Of a DNA stretch of 64,000 nt, positions 45,629-53,742 are shown one piece after another. The stretch comes from Palsa-513 sp036510225 (GTDB lineage Bacteria; Actinomycetota; Thermoleophilia; Solirubrobacterales; Solirubrobacteraceae): NCBI GenBank assembly GCA_036510225.1, contig DATCEH010000097.1, positions 33,907 to 97,906 on the forward strand, given 5' to 3'. The notes under the pieces were generated by a model, which worked only from the letters and a program-made list of their open reading frames with translations, was not told the DNA's origin and did no database searches. The position numbers and the translations under genes were made by a program. Each line of letters begins with the position of its first letter. Position 1 is the first letter of the stretch.

Positions 45629-46372
45629 TTACTTCTTGCAGCCCGATGTCGTCCCGACCGTGTTGAAGATGGCAGCACAGTCGATCGAGTTCGCGTGAGC
45701 GTTGATCGTCTGCTCGCCCATCACGCCGCCATCGTTCCCGACCAACCCATTGATGCTGTTGAAGTCGTTGAAGATGTTGTTCGTGTTGGACGTGGTATCG
45801 ACGGCCGCGTTCACGGAGTCGACGTCGCCATTGATCGTGATGATGAGACTGTGGATGCTGTTGACGCTACCGAGGATCGTGGCCGCCCGGCTGTGGATTG
45901 AGACCACGGTCGAGTGGATCGTCGAAACGTCATTTCCAACTGTGTGCAGGTCCGGCGTGATCGATCCCGTCACGTCGCTGTTGATCGACAGCACGGTCTG
46001 ATGGATCGGAGTCACCGTGGCGCCGATTCCCTTGACCTTCGTGTTGATCTTCTGTGCCGTCGACAGGATGTGCGTGACGGTGTTGTTGATGTCGATCACT
46101 GAATTGTTGATCTTCGTGAACCCGCCCGACAGAGACGCCGCGGCGTCAAGGATGTTGTGCGAGATCCCGACCGTCTTGCCAGCCAGCGCGATGTCAGCCG
46201 TATCGGCGTTGATCGGCGCGAGCTGACTGTCGATGTAGAGCACCCGGCGGTCGATCTCCCGGGCGTTGATGATCGTTCCTGTCAACAGGAGGACCGCTGT
46301 CAACGCCCAGGCGATCAGGATCGTCAGGACAACCTGGGGCAATCCCTTGCTTGTGTTCTTGAATATTCCCAT
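45629..46372 (-). CDS. One-pass membrane protein with long repetitive ectodomain and Cys pair (1 of 3)
   Basis: This 247-residue protein has N-terminal helix LPQVVLTILIAWALTAVLLLTG. About 190 residues with I/V at regular 3-4 and 7-residue steps follow (KINNSVIDINNTVTHILSTAQKI, SIHSTVVSIHSRAATILGSV), rich in Ser, Thr, Asn and Ile with few charges. It ends NSIDCAAIF...SGCKK with two cysteines. The pattern fits a coiled coil or fibre-like ectodomain outside the membrane. It shares architecture with the two genes upstream. Confidence 0.7.
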   Translation of the reverse strand: MGIFKNTSKGLPQVVLTILIAWALTAVLLLTGTIINAREIDRRVLYIDSQLAPINADTADIALAGKTVGISHNILDAAASLSGGFTKINNSVIDINNTVTHILSTAQKINTKVKGIGATVTPIHQTVLSINSDVTGSITPDLHTVGNDVSTIHSTVVSIHSRAATILGSVNSIHSLIITINGDVDSVNAAVDTTSNTNNIFNDFNSINGLVGNDGGVMGEQTINAHANSIDCAAIFNTVGTTSGCKK

Positions 46373-46384
46373 TGTCCTGCGTCC

Positions 46385-47131
46385 CTATGGTCCGCAGGGA
46401 GTGTTGGTCTGGAGGAGCTTGACCAGGCTGGTCAGAGTCCCGACGAGCTGCTGCGTCAGCAACGGTGCGTTGCAGATGCTCGAGAGGTGCTTCTGAGCCG
46501 ACTGGAGCCCTTGGTTGATCTGGAACGCGTTGTTCTGGATCGAGTCGAGTGCGTTGTTGGCCGCGGTCACCCGGGGGACAACACCAGCGGTACCTGGGGT
46601 GCTCGCGCTACGGACTTCCTTGAGCACGCCGAGGATCGTCACGAGTTGACTCCGGACGGTCTTCAGGATGCCGGACGTCGAGATCAGCGACGTTGCGATG
46701 CCGCTCGCGGTTCCGGAAGTCGAAACCAGTGAGTCAGACGTCGTGACGAGCTTGTTCGACGTGTCGACCAGCGCGTTGGATGTTGGCGAGAGAGATGCCA
46801 GCGTGCTCTTCAGCGATGAGTCGACCGTTGTGAGGTTGCCCTTGACCGAGACCAGCCCGGCGATGATCGAGGAAGCACCCGCCGGAATCGGCTTCAGCGC
46901 CGTGTCGATCGAGGTCAGGTTGCCGTTGATGTCCTGGATGTAGCCGGACAGCGGTACGGCGTGACCACCGATGCTCACCACGGCCGATGTTGCCGTCCCG
47001 AGGTGCCCGTCGATGGAGTCCAGCGAGTGCACGATCCCGAGGAGGAAGCCGATGACGACGACGACCACCAGTGCCAGGATCGTTACCCAGGTGTACAACC
47101 AGCGTGCGATTGTTGCTTCTTGTTGAGTCAT
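46385..47131 (-). CDS. One-pass membrane protein with long repetitive ectodomain and Cys pair (2 of 3)
   Basis: This 248-residue protein has basic start TQQEATIARW and helix LYTWVTILALVVVVVIGFLLG. A repetitive region follows, such as GNLTSIDTALKPI, KGNLTTVDSSLKSTLASL, NALVDTSNKLVTTSDSLVSTSG. The end carries SSICNAPLL and NTPCGP, again two cysteines. It is 53 bp from the third gene and 12 bp from the first. Function is unknown. Confidence 0.7.
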   Translation of the reverse strand: MTQQEATIARWLYTWVTILALVVVVVIGFLLGIVHSLDSIDGHLGTATSAVVSIGGHAVPLSGYIQDINGNLTSIDTALKPIPAGASSIIAGLVSVKGNLTTVDSSLKSTLASLSPTSNALVDTSNKLVTTSDSLVSTSGTASGIATSLISTSGILKTVRSQLVTILGVLKEVRSASTPGTAGVVPRVTAANNALDSIQNNAFQINQGLQSAQKHLSSICNAPLLTQQLVGTLTSLVKLLQTNTPCGP

Positions 47132-47183
47132 CTAGCTAGCCTCCCGCTCGCTTGTCGCCCTGGAGTCGAAAGCCGCTCCGTTG

Positions 47184-47864
47184 CTAGTTGTGGCAGTCAC
47201 CGTTGCTCCCATCTGCGCCGAACACCTTGTCGTCGATGCACGCGGCATTCGTCCTGATCTGGCCAGCATCACCGAGGATGTTGGTCGAGTCCGTATCGAT
47301 CGCCTGAGCCACGGAGATCGTGTGGTTGATCGTCGCGTTGATCGAGATCGCGTCGCCCCTGATCGTCTTGGCGATGCTGTCGATGCCGACCGCCGGGGTG
47401 AGAATCCCCTTGGCCGTCGAGTTGATCGCGCCGGCCGTGCCGAGAATGCTGTTGGCCGAGCCGTTGATGCTCTGAGCGCTGCTGAGAATCTTCGTAGCCG
47501 TTCCGTTGATCGTGGTCGCGCTGCCCTGCACCGTAATGGCCGCCGAGTTGATTCCGGTCGCCGTGCCGTTGATCGAGTGGGCAAGCCCGTCGATCGATTG
47601 TGCGAGCCCGACCAGCGTGTTCACGTCGGGGGCAAGCGGCTTGGCGGTATGAAGAATCGACGTAGCGGTCTTGTTGGTGCGCGCAAGCTGCACGATCGAG
47701 TCCGTGTTGCCGTTGATTCCGCGGCCCGTTTGGGCAATCGTGGCGGCCTTGACGTCAATGCTCTGCGCAGCGCGCACCACCATCGACAGCTGCACGACGG
47801 CGGTTACGAGGATTGCGACGACGACCACGAGGACAAGGGTGCTCGTCCGGTTGAATCCGCGCAC
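47184..47864 (-). CDS. One-pass membrane protein with long repetitive ectodomain and Cys pair (3 of 3)
   Basis: This 226-residue protein has GTG 47864 with GGAGG 6 bases upstream. The N-terminal helix is TSTLVLVVVVAILVTAVVQLSMVV. The ectodomain has a clear 7-residue beat of INGTATxI/INSTAxGI/INGSANSI units: SINGTATGINSAAITVQGSA, TINGTATKILSSAQSINGSA, NSILGTAGAINSTAKGIL. The end has AACIDDK and GDCHN cysteines. It is first gene of the operon. Confidence 0.72.
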   Translation of the reverse strand: MRGFNRTSTLVLVVVVAILVTAVVQLSMVVRAAQSIDVKAATIAQTGRGINGNTDSIVQLARTNKTATSILHTAKPLAPDVNTLVGLAQSIDGLAHSINGTATGINSAAITVQGSATTINGTATKILSSAQSINGSANSILGTAGAINSTAKGILTPAVGIDSIAKTIRGDAISINATINHTISVAQAIDTDSTNILGDAGQIRTNAACIDDKVFGADGSNGDCHN

Positions 47865-48237
47865 ATCACCCTCCCAGGGTAAGTAACAAGTCAATTTTCC
47901 ACCGAGCAGGAGATCGACCGGACCGGCATTCGCATGCCCTCCGACCCGCCTCCGCCAGCTCGACTCGGGGATGATTATCCGCTGGTAGGGGTGATTGCAA
48001 GATTATTGGCGAATGTCGACAGGCATTGGCGATTGCCGATGTGTCGCCCGCGGTGGGTCACATAACCAAGTTCAGGGGCCGTCCGGGACCCCAGCCGCGA
48101 CCTCGGCTCGGCCTCCGCCGGCCCCCGCGGCGACCCAGTTCGGCGCGGCGATCGACCGCCCGACTCGGGCCGGACGCCGCCCGGCTCTCAAGCTGGATGG
48201 GCCGCTCGGAGGGCCGCCGCAGCGGCCCTCGCGTGCG
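47865..48237. other. Intergenic, likely promoter region of the three-protein operon
   Basis: This is unusually AT-rich for the window, with CAAGTCAATTTTCC at 47888-47901 and GATTATTGG at 48001-48009. On the minus strand TTGCAA (48000-47995) and GATAAT (47979-47974) are spaced by 15 bp, a shorter than ideal sigma-A pair. CATTGGCGATTGCCGATG (48024-48041) is a near palindrome. No gene seen. Confidence 0.4.
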
Positions 48238-48981
48238 TCAGTGGATGCGGCCGCCCTTGGCCTCACAGAGGCGGCCGCCGCTGCGGCCGTAGCGCACGGC
48301 GACAAGCTCGGCCATGATCGACAGGGCGACCTCCTCGTTGGACTTGGCCCCCAGGTCGAGGCCGACCGGCGCGCTGATCCGCTTCAGCTCGGATTCGTCG
48401 ACCCCGGCGCTGAGCAGGCGCTCGCGCCGCTCCGCCTGCGCCCGCTTGGAGCCCATCGCGCCGATGTAGGCAGGCTCGTTGCCGAGTGCGAGGACGAGAA
48501 CCTCGTCGTCGATCTTCGGGTCGTGCGTCAGCACCGCCAGGTACGTCGCCTTGTCGATCGCCCCGAGCTGCTCGACGGCCGCCTTCGGCCACTTGGCGAC
48601 GACCTCGACGGCCTCGGGGAACCGTTGGGGGGTCGCGAACTGGGCTCGCGGGTCGATCACGTACGGCCGCCAGTGGGTCTCCCGGGCGAAACGGCTCAGG
48701 TGATTGGCGTACTCGACCGCACCGAAGATCAAAAGGCGCGGGTCGGGGGCGGTCACGTCGATGAACAGGTCGCCTCGCTGCTCGGAGCGCTCGGCCCACA
48801 TCAGCTCCTCGGCGTGCCCGACCGCCTCGGCGTCGAGCTCGGCGTCGCCGAGCGTCCCCTCGCGTGAGCCGTCGGCCATCACCAGCAGCCGTCCGCCGGC
48901 GTGGGGGCCCGAGATCGCCGTGACCTGCGCCGCCCGTCCGTCCTGGCGCGCGACCTCCGCGAAGGAGCCTTGGACGCTCAT
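48238..48981 (-). CDS. XdhC/CoxI family maturation protein, C-terminal Rossmann part
   Basis: This 247-residue protein has GDLFIDVTAPDPRLLIFGAVEYANHLSRFARETHWRPYVIDPRAQFATPQRFP. It also shows TYLAVLTHDPKIDDEVLVLAL, AYIGAMGSKRAQAERRERL and ISAPVGLDLGAKSNEEVALSIMAELVAVRYG, the XdhC C-terminal signature. Such proteins load or sulfurate molybdenum cofactor for CO dehydrogenase or xanthine dehydrogenase-type enzymes. The ATG at 48981 overlaps the XdhC N-domain gene by 4 bp. Confidence 0.85.
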   Translation of the reverse strand: MSVQGSFAEVARQDGRAAQVTAISGPHAGGRLLVMADGSREGTLGDAELDAEAVGHAEELMWAERSEQRGDLFIDVTAPDPRLLIFGAVEYANHLSRFARETHWRPYVIDPRAQFATPQRFPEAVEVVAKWPKAAVEQLGAIDKATYLAVLTHDPKIDDEVLVLALGNEPAYIGAMGSKRAQAERRERLLSAGVDESELKRISAPVGLDLGAKSNEEVALSIMAELVAVRYGRSGGRLCEAKGGRIH

Positions 48982-49292
48982 CGCTCGAACCGCTCGACCC
49001 AGACGTCGATCTCTCCGCCGCACGGCAGGCCGACATCCCAGGCCTCGTTGTCGGAGATCCCGAAATGGTGCAGCTGCGGCGGCGCCCCGTCGAGAACCTC
49101 GCCGGCGATCTCGACGACCGCGCCCTCGACGCATCCACCGGAGATCGCCCCGTGAACCTCGCCGAGCGAGTTGACCGCCATCTTCGCGCCGATCGGCCGC
49201 GGCGCCGACCGCCGGATCCCGACGATCGTGGCCAGGGCGACCTGGTCACCCCGGTCGAGCCACTCGTCGACCTGTTCGATTACATCCTTCAT
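48978..49292 (-). CDS. XdhC/CoxI family N-terminal domain as a separate gene
   Basis: This 104-residue protein begins MKDVIEQVDEWLDRGDQVALATIVGIRRSAPRPIGAKMAVNSLGEVHGAISGGCVEGAVV. The GISGGCVEG and LPCGGEIDVWVE segments are the XdhC N-domain with its two conserved Cys. The following gene supplies the Rossmann domain. In many species the two domains are one protein; here they are separate, coupled genes. Confidence 0.85.
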   Translation of the reverse strand: MKDVIEQVDEWLDRGDQVALATIVGIRRSAPRPIGAKMAVNSLGEVHGAISGGCVEGAVVEIAGEVLDGAPPQLHHFGISDNEAWDVGLPCGGEIDVWVERFER

Positions 49293-49468
49293 CGCATCGC
49301 TCCTTGGAGAGAAATCTGGGGAGAATCCGGCAGTCTGGACGGCCCGCCAATCGAACCAACAAGGCTATACGGCCCGTCGGGACCACCCGGATCACCAGGA
49401 TGTCGAACGCGGGGAGGGTCCGGTCGATCCCCGGGGACGGCCATCTGCCGTGCGCCCAGCCATAATGT

Positions 49469-49486
49469 CTTGCCGCGTCAGGCAAG
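49469..49486. promoter_or_regulatory. Hairpin upstream of yceI-like gene
   Basis: CTTGCC and GGCAAG form a 6-bp stem around GCGTCA, just after CATAAT (49461-49466). It lies in the divergent gap between xdhC and the YceI gene and may be an operator or a leader hairpin. Confidence 0.3.
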
Positions 49487-49570
49487 CACCCGACGCATCC
49501 GGAGCCCGCGCGTCCCTCCAGCGGCTCCTGGACAAAAACTCTGTCAAGCCCTACACAAGGGGATTCGCTC

Positions 49571-50107
49571 ATGGCCATTCCGGCAGGCACCCACAAGCTC
49601 GGACCCGACAACGCCACGCTCAGCGTCAAGACCGGACGCACCGGTCCAGCCGCGCCGGCCGGCCACAATCTCGTGATCCACGTGACCGCGTGGGAGGCGA
49701 CCCTGGTGATCGGCGCCGACCCGGCCGACTCGACGATGACCCTGACCGCCGACGGCGGCTCCCTGCAGGTCCAGTCGGGCGAGGGCGGAGCGAAGGGCCT
49801 CAGCGACAAGGACAAGAAGAACATCGAGGGATCGATCGACAAGGACGTCCTCAAGAAGGGCAGCGTCGAGTTCGCGTCGACGTCGGTCACTCCGACCGAC
49901 GGCGGCCTCGCCGTCACCGGCGACCTGACGCTGAACGGCAAGCCCAAGCCGATCAGCTTCGAGCTGACGCTCGGCGACGACGGCACGCTCAGCGCAAGCG
50001 CGCCTGTCACCCAGACCGACCACGGAATGAAGGTCTTCTCGGCCATGTTCGGCGCCCTCAAGGTCACCGACGAGGTCGAGGTCGTGATCGAGGGCAGCGT
50101 CGCCTAG
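49571..50107 (+). CDS. YceI-family lipid-binding-like protein
   Basis: This 178-residue protein begins MAIPAGTHKLGPDNATLSVKTGRTGPAAPAGHNLVIHV and has GSVEFASTSVTPTDGGLAVTGDLTLNGKPKPISFELTL, the YceI beta-barrel that binds isoprenoid or amphiphilic ligands. There is no signal peptide, so it should be cytoplasmic. AAGGGG precedes the ATG by 8 bases. It is divergent from the split XdhC genes. Confidence 0.88.
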   Translation: MAIPAGTHKLGPDNATLSVKTGRTGPAAPAGHNLVIHVTAWEATLVIGADPADSTMTLTADGGSLQVQSGEGGAKGLSDKDKKNIEGSIDKDVLKKGSVEFASTSVTPTDGGLAVTGDLTLNGKPKPISFELTLGDDGTLSASAPVTQTDHGMKVFSAMFGALKVTDEVEVVIEGSVA

Positions 50108-50188
50108 CAAGACGCTCGCCCGCACCGGGCGTGGCTGCGGGCCCGCCCGGGCCGCGGACGCCCGGCGCGAGGGATCAGTCGACGCGAC

Positions 50189-50256
50189 GGGTCGCCGCTT
50201 GACGGCGGGTCGCCGCTTGTCGACGGGTCGCCGCTGACGACGGGTCGCCGCTTGAC
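50189..50256. repeat. 18-bp tandem repeat, four units
   Basis: GGGTCGCCGCTTGACG-type units start at 50189, 50207, 50225 and 50242 (steps 18, 18, 17; the third lacks one T). They lie between the convergent YceI and CoxG-like genes, just before a strong terminator hairpin. Confidence 0.8.
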
Positions 50257-50275
50257 GCGCGATCCGCCTAAGGGC

Positions 50276-50302
50276 CCGGGGCGCGCGATCGGCGCGCCCC
50301 GG
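50276..50302. terminator. Bidirectional terminator hairpin
   Basis: CCGGGGCGCGC and GCGCGCCCCGG form a perfect 11-bp stem with a GATCG loop between two convergent genes. It can serve both strands. There is no U-tract. Confidence 0.7.
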
Positions 50303-50314
50303 ACGGCGAGATCT

Positions 50315-50707
50315 CTACATCGAGGGGAGCTTTGCAGCGAACTCGGTGATCAGCCCGTCCAGCACGCCGCGCACCGTGCCCTCGCCCATCGACGCGGCCT
50401 TCCCGGTGACCTGCGCGCTCGTGTGGATCGTGCCGGGACCGAACGTGACGGTCGCGTTCGCGTTCCCCTGACCGCCGGCCTCCCTCGCCTTGACCTGCAT
50501 CTTGGCGCTCGAAGCCGTCTTCTCGATGATCTTTACGGTCCCTGTGAAGGTCATCCCCATCGCGCCCATGTTGACCTTGATCTCAGCCTTGGCCTCGTCC
50601 GGGCTGACCATCGAGATGACGCGGCCGCCGGGGACGCACGGGACCAGCTTTTCGAGGTTCAGGATCGACGAGAAGTTTCCAACGCTGTACGAGTGATCGA
50701 ACTCCAT
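50315..50707 (-). CDS. CoxG-like SRPBCC protein
   Basis: This 130-residue protein has NLEKLVPCVPGGRVISM and VNMGAMGMTFTGTVKIIEKTASSAKMQVKAREAGGQGNANATVTFG, which match the CoxG (CO dehydrogenase subunit G) START-like domain. CoxG anchors or helps CO dehydrogenase at the membrane. It is shorter than the usual 150-200 residues: the N-terminal helix segment is trimmed and there is no C-terminal anchor. It belongs to the CO-oxidation region. Confidence 0.8.
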   Translation of the reverse strand: MEFDHSYSVGNFSSILNLEKLVPCVPGGRVISMVSPDEAKAEIKVNMGAMGMTFTGTVKIIEKTASSAKMQVKAREAGGQGNANATVTFGPGTIHTSAQVTGKAASMGEGTVRGVLDGLITEFAAKLPSM

Positions 50708-50963
50708 AGGTGATTCTCTCCCTTAGCTTGTGATGAGGACGTGGATCTGTCGGCGATCGCCTCGGCGCCTCTCGAGGGCTTTCCGGCCATGCCGCTCTCC
50801 AGCGCCGGGTAGTCTGCCAGAGCCGTCGATGCGCCGAGCGCCCGCGTTTCCGGGGTGGGTACCCGTCCTGCGCCATCCCGACACGCGAAACCGCCCGCCA
50901 GACCCGGCGAGACCGCAGTCGCAGCAGATCCGCCGGCCGGTCCCGCGTGCGATGATCCGGGCG

Positions 50964-51362
50964 ATGGCGAACGTCCGGATAGACGAGATCGACGGCCTTG
51001 ACGTCGCCGCGGTGACCCACGCCAAGCTGAGCACGATTCCGGCGAGTGCGACCGTCGCCGAGGCCCGTGCCTACTTCGCGGCCAGCACGAGCCGGCGGCT
51101 CGCCTTCGTTGTCGACGACGATGGCCGGTACGTCGGGTCGCTGACCCCGAACGACCTCCCCGTCGAACGATCGGCCGAAGACCCCGTGATGCCGCTCGCC
51201 CGCGTCGGACCGACCGTCGGGTCGGGCGAACCCGCGACGATCGGCCGAGACCTGGCGCTGGCGTCCGATTCCCTCCGCGTGCCGGTGATCGACGGAGCCG
51301 ACCGGCTGCTCGGGGTGGTCGCGGTCAACCGAACGCGTGAGTGGTTCTGCGGGACCGGTTGA
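50964..51362 (+). CDS. CBS-domain pair protein
   Basis: This 132-residue protein has two CBS motifs. The first is ASATVAEARAYFAASTSRRLAFVVDDDGRYVGSLTPNDL and the second ends SDSLRVPVIDGADRLLGVVAVN. CBS pairs bind adenine nucleotides and sense energy state. The start is ATG 50964 or ATG 50952, neither with a good ribosome site. It stands on the plus strand among minus-strand cox genes and may regulate CO metabolism (inference). Confidence 0.75.
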   Translation: MANVRIDEIDGLDVAAVTHAKLSTIPASATVAEARAYFAASTSRRLAFVVDDDGRYVGSLTPNDLPVERSAEDPVMPLARVGPTVGSGEPATIGRDLALASDSLRVPVIDGADRLLGVVAVNRTREWFCGTG

Positions 51363-51438
51363 CCAACCCCGCCGGCGCGTGAGTCGGCGCCCGGCGGCTC
51401 GGGGACGTCCCCGAGCCGCCTCGCGCTTCCTGGGAGGA

Positions 51439-51891
51439 CTAGCGGTAGACGGCCTGCGCGTCCAAGCCGCCGTCGACGCCCGGCGGCAGGTCCCCGGCCC
51501 CGAAGGCGTAGAGCGACAGATCCTCGATCGTGCGGCCCTGCTTGGGGTCGCGTGAAAGGTACCAGCGTCCGTCGCCCCACTTGAGGTTCGACGGAGGCGT
51601 GCCAAGCGCCATCCCCGCGAGGAGCTGGCACTTCTCACGGATCCTGCCGGCCACCGTGGCGACCGCGGCCGCCGTCGTCGGCGACGGGGACGTGTTGAAC
51701 GTGTGTCCGACGCCGAAGCGGTCGGTATCCGCACCGACGACCTTGCAGTCGAGAGTCGGAATCCCGAGCTCCCGGGACACGATCGCCGCGAACTCCGCCT
51801 CCTGACCGTTCGCGGTCGTGGTCAGGCTGAGCACGCCCTTACCCGTAGGGTGCATGCGCAGGAAAACGGCTCGATAAGCCTCATTAGCCAA
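51439..51891 (-). CDS. Stand-alone fragment of a CoxL-type molybdenum hydroxylase domain
   Basis: This 150-residue protein aligns by eye with the middle-to-late part of CoxL (encoded at 56383-58776): VLSLTTTANGQEAEFAAIVSRELGIP against VVSISAQTQGQGHETTFAQIVAEELGIP. LKWGDGRWYLSRDPKQGRTIEDL and LPPGVDGGLDAQAVYR align likewise, ending exactly at the GGLDAQ motif. The QGQGHET cofactor-binding motif is lost (NGQEAEF). A TTG start has AAGGAGAT 8 bases upstream, so it is translated as its own small protein and is not simply debris. Function is unknown. Confidence 0.75.
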   Translation of the reverse strand: MANEAYRAVFLRMHPTGKGVLSLTTTANGQEAEFAAIVSRELGIPTLDCKVVGADTDRFGVGHTFNTSPSPTTAAAVATVAGRIREKCQLLAGMALGTPPSNLKWGDGRWYLSRDPKQGRTIEDLSLYAFGAGDLPPGVDGGLDAQAVYR

Positions 51892-52070
51892 GGCGAGATC
51901 TCCTTCCGAAAGTATCTACGCGGTCGCTGTAAGCACCGCTCCGCAGCGCGCGCAGTATGACAGTTAGTCCGCCTCCGGCCCGAAAGTCGAGCTGTTCATG
52001 CGGGGCACTACCTTTGATACGTCCTGGGGTCATCGTCGACTCCGGGAAACTTGCTCTGATCGGGCGCCGC

Positions 52071-52268
52071 TCAGCCGGCCTGCGAGCCGGTCGAAGCCGC
52101 GTCCTCCTCCACGTCCGTCGCCTGACGCGCACGATGTGTGCTCGCCGCGTTGTGCTCCTCGAGGTCGCAGAAATGCGGGCGCGGCCCGCCAAGCTCGTGT
52201 CGCGGAACCCGCGGCCGATCGCACCCCGGGAAGATGCAGGTCTCGTCTTCGTCGGTGGTCTCAGTCAT
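52071..52268 (-). CDS. 65-residue zinc-finger-like protein
   Basis: It reads MTETTDEDETCIFPGCDRPRVPRHELGGPRPHFCDLEEHNAASTH. CxxxxC...FC...H could bind zinc; the same CDRP-x-GGP-FC-EEHN pattern occurs in many small actinobacterial proteins of unknown role. ATG 52268 has AAGGAG 8 bases upstream. It directly follows coxE. Confidence 0.75.
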   Translation of the reverse strand: MTETTDEDETCIFPGCDRPRVPRHELGGPRPHFCDLEEHNAASTHRARQATDVEEDAASTGSQAG

Positions 52269-52296
52269 CTTCGGTTCTCCTTTTCGATCCATCACG

Positions 52297-53742
52297 TCAA
52301 ATCTTGCGTCCGGGGGTCGTCTTGCCCTTCTTCGGGAACGCCCCGCTCGGCATCGCCACTGAGCTGCCGAGGACCGGCGTCGAGCTGCCCCACGCCTCGT
52401 CCTCGTCGAAGTCGGCGTCGATCACAACCTCCGGCGGACGCCAGCTCGCCCTCCCGTTGATCTCGCTCGCCCGGTCGGCGCCGATCGCGTCGATGACCTC
52501 CTCGAGCGCCTTCAGGCTGTGACCGCTGACCAGCGCGTCGCAGTACGGGAGCGCGGCAACCAGGCCGGCGGCCTGGGGTGAGAAGCCCTCCGCGCTGACG
52601 CGCGGATTGACCCAGACGATTCGGTAGGACAGGCGCGCCAGGCGCTGCATCTCCTGGCCGAGCAGCTCGGGGTCGGCACGCTCCCAGCCGTCTGAGAGGA
52701 TCACGATCACCGCGCCGCGGGCCATGCCCCGGCGTCCATGGCGATCGTTGAACGTCTTCAGGGCGTCGCCGATCCGCGTCCCGCTCGACCAGTCGGGCGC
52801 CGCTGCGGCCGCCCGCTGGATCGCCCGTTCAGGGTTGCGGCCGGCGAGCGCCCGCGTCAGCCGGGTCAGCCGCGTCGCGAAGACGAAGGCCTCGCTGTTC
52901 GGACCGCTCCCCGCGGCCGAGGTCACGAACTGCAGGTAGGCACGGGCGTACGCCTCCATCGAGCCGGAGATGTCGCACAACAGGACCAGCCGGCGCGGCT
53001 CGATCCGCCGTTGGCGGCGCGCCAGCCTGATCGGGTCGCCGCCGGTTCGCAGGCTCGCGCGCAGCGTCCGGCGCATGTCCATGTGCTCGCCGTGACGGGC
53101 CTTCTTCGTCCGCCGCATCTTGCGCTTGGGCGTCGCCAGCTTGAGCTTGTTCATCATCTTGTACAGGGCCGAGAGCTCGTGTGGCTCGAGCGCGTCGAAG
53201 CGCTTCTGGGCCAGCAGCTCCTCTTCGCTGGCCTGGGCGATCGGGATCTCGAGCTCCTCGCCGTCATCCTCGTCCTCGTCCTCGTCGTCGTCGTCGCCCG
53301 GCGGCGCCGTCGACACCTCCATCTCACTCGGATCGGACTCCGCGTCCGACGATTTATTCGTCTTCGTCTCAGGCGTCGGCGCCTCGTCGGCCTGCTTGTC
53401 GATCGTGATGACGTCGTCCGGGTCGAAGTCGTTCGGAACCGCGCCGACCCCGAACACCTCGAAGAAGACCTTGTCGAAGATCGACACCTGGAGCGGACCC
53501 GTGACGAACACGGCTCGCGCCAACCAGTAGAGCTCGCGCCGATCCTCGGGCTTCATCAGCGACAGCGCGGCCACCAGATGGGCCGCGCGCTCCGGGGTTA
53601 CCGGCAGCCCGGCCGCGTGGCAGCGCTGGCTGAACGCGCCGACCACCGCCGGGAGGTCGAGCTCGATCGTCTCGACCCGGAAAACCCCATCATCCACCGT
53701 CCCGGCGCCTGCCTGCCCGCCGTTGGCCTCCTGCTCACTCAC
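52297..53742 (-). CDS. coxE: CoxE: VWA-domain CO dehydrogenase maturation protein
   Basis: This 481-residue protein has N-terminal helices (AFSQRCHAAGLPVTPERAAHLVAAL...RELYWLARAVFV), an acidic linker of Asp/Glu at about 150-175, and a VWA domain with the MIDAS motif LLCDISGSMEAYARAYL. It shows SGTRIGDALKTFNDRHG and AVIVILSDGWERADPE further on. CoxE works with the CoxD AAA+ ATPase to activate the Mo-Cu site. GTG 53742 overlaps the coxD end by 8 bp; an ATG at 53772 would add 10 residues. Confidence 0.88.
   Translation of the reverse strand: MSEQEANGGQAGAGTVDDGVFRVETIELDLPAVVGAFSQRCHAAGLPVTPERAAHLVAALSLMKPEDRRELYWLARAVFVTGPLQVSIFDKVFFEVFGVGAVPNDFDPDDVITIDKQADEAPTPETKTNKSSDAESDPSEMEVSTAPPGDDDDEDEDEDDGEELEIPIAQASEEELLAQKRFDALEPHELSALYKMMNKLKLATPKRKMRRTKKARHGEHMDMRRTLRASLRTGGDPIRLARRQRRIEPRRLVLLCDISGSMEAYARAYLQFVTSAAGSGPNSEAFVFATRLTRLTRALAGRNPERAIQRAAAAAPDWSSGTRIGDALKTFNDRHGRRGMARGAVIVILSDGWERADPELLGQEMQRLARLSYRIVWVNPRVSAEGFSPQAAGLVAALPYCDALVSGHSLKALEEVIDAIGADRASEINGRASWRPPEVVIDADFDEDEAWGSSTPVLGSSVAMPSGAFPKKGKTTPGRKI

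Noticed and set aside
49246..50067. Minus-strand 273-codon frame opposite the YceI gene
   Set aside because: Antisense shadow; the plus-strand YceI protein has a clear family and ribosome site.
50189..50256. CRISPR-like array
   Set aside because: Units are tandem without spacers, only 18 bp, and no cas genes are present; there is no CRISPR array in the window.
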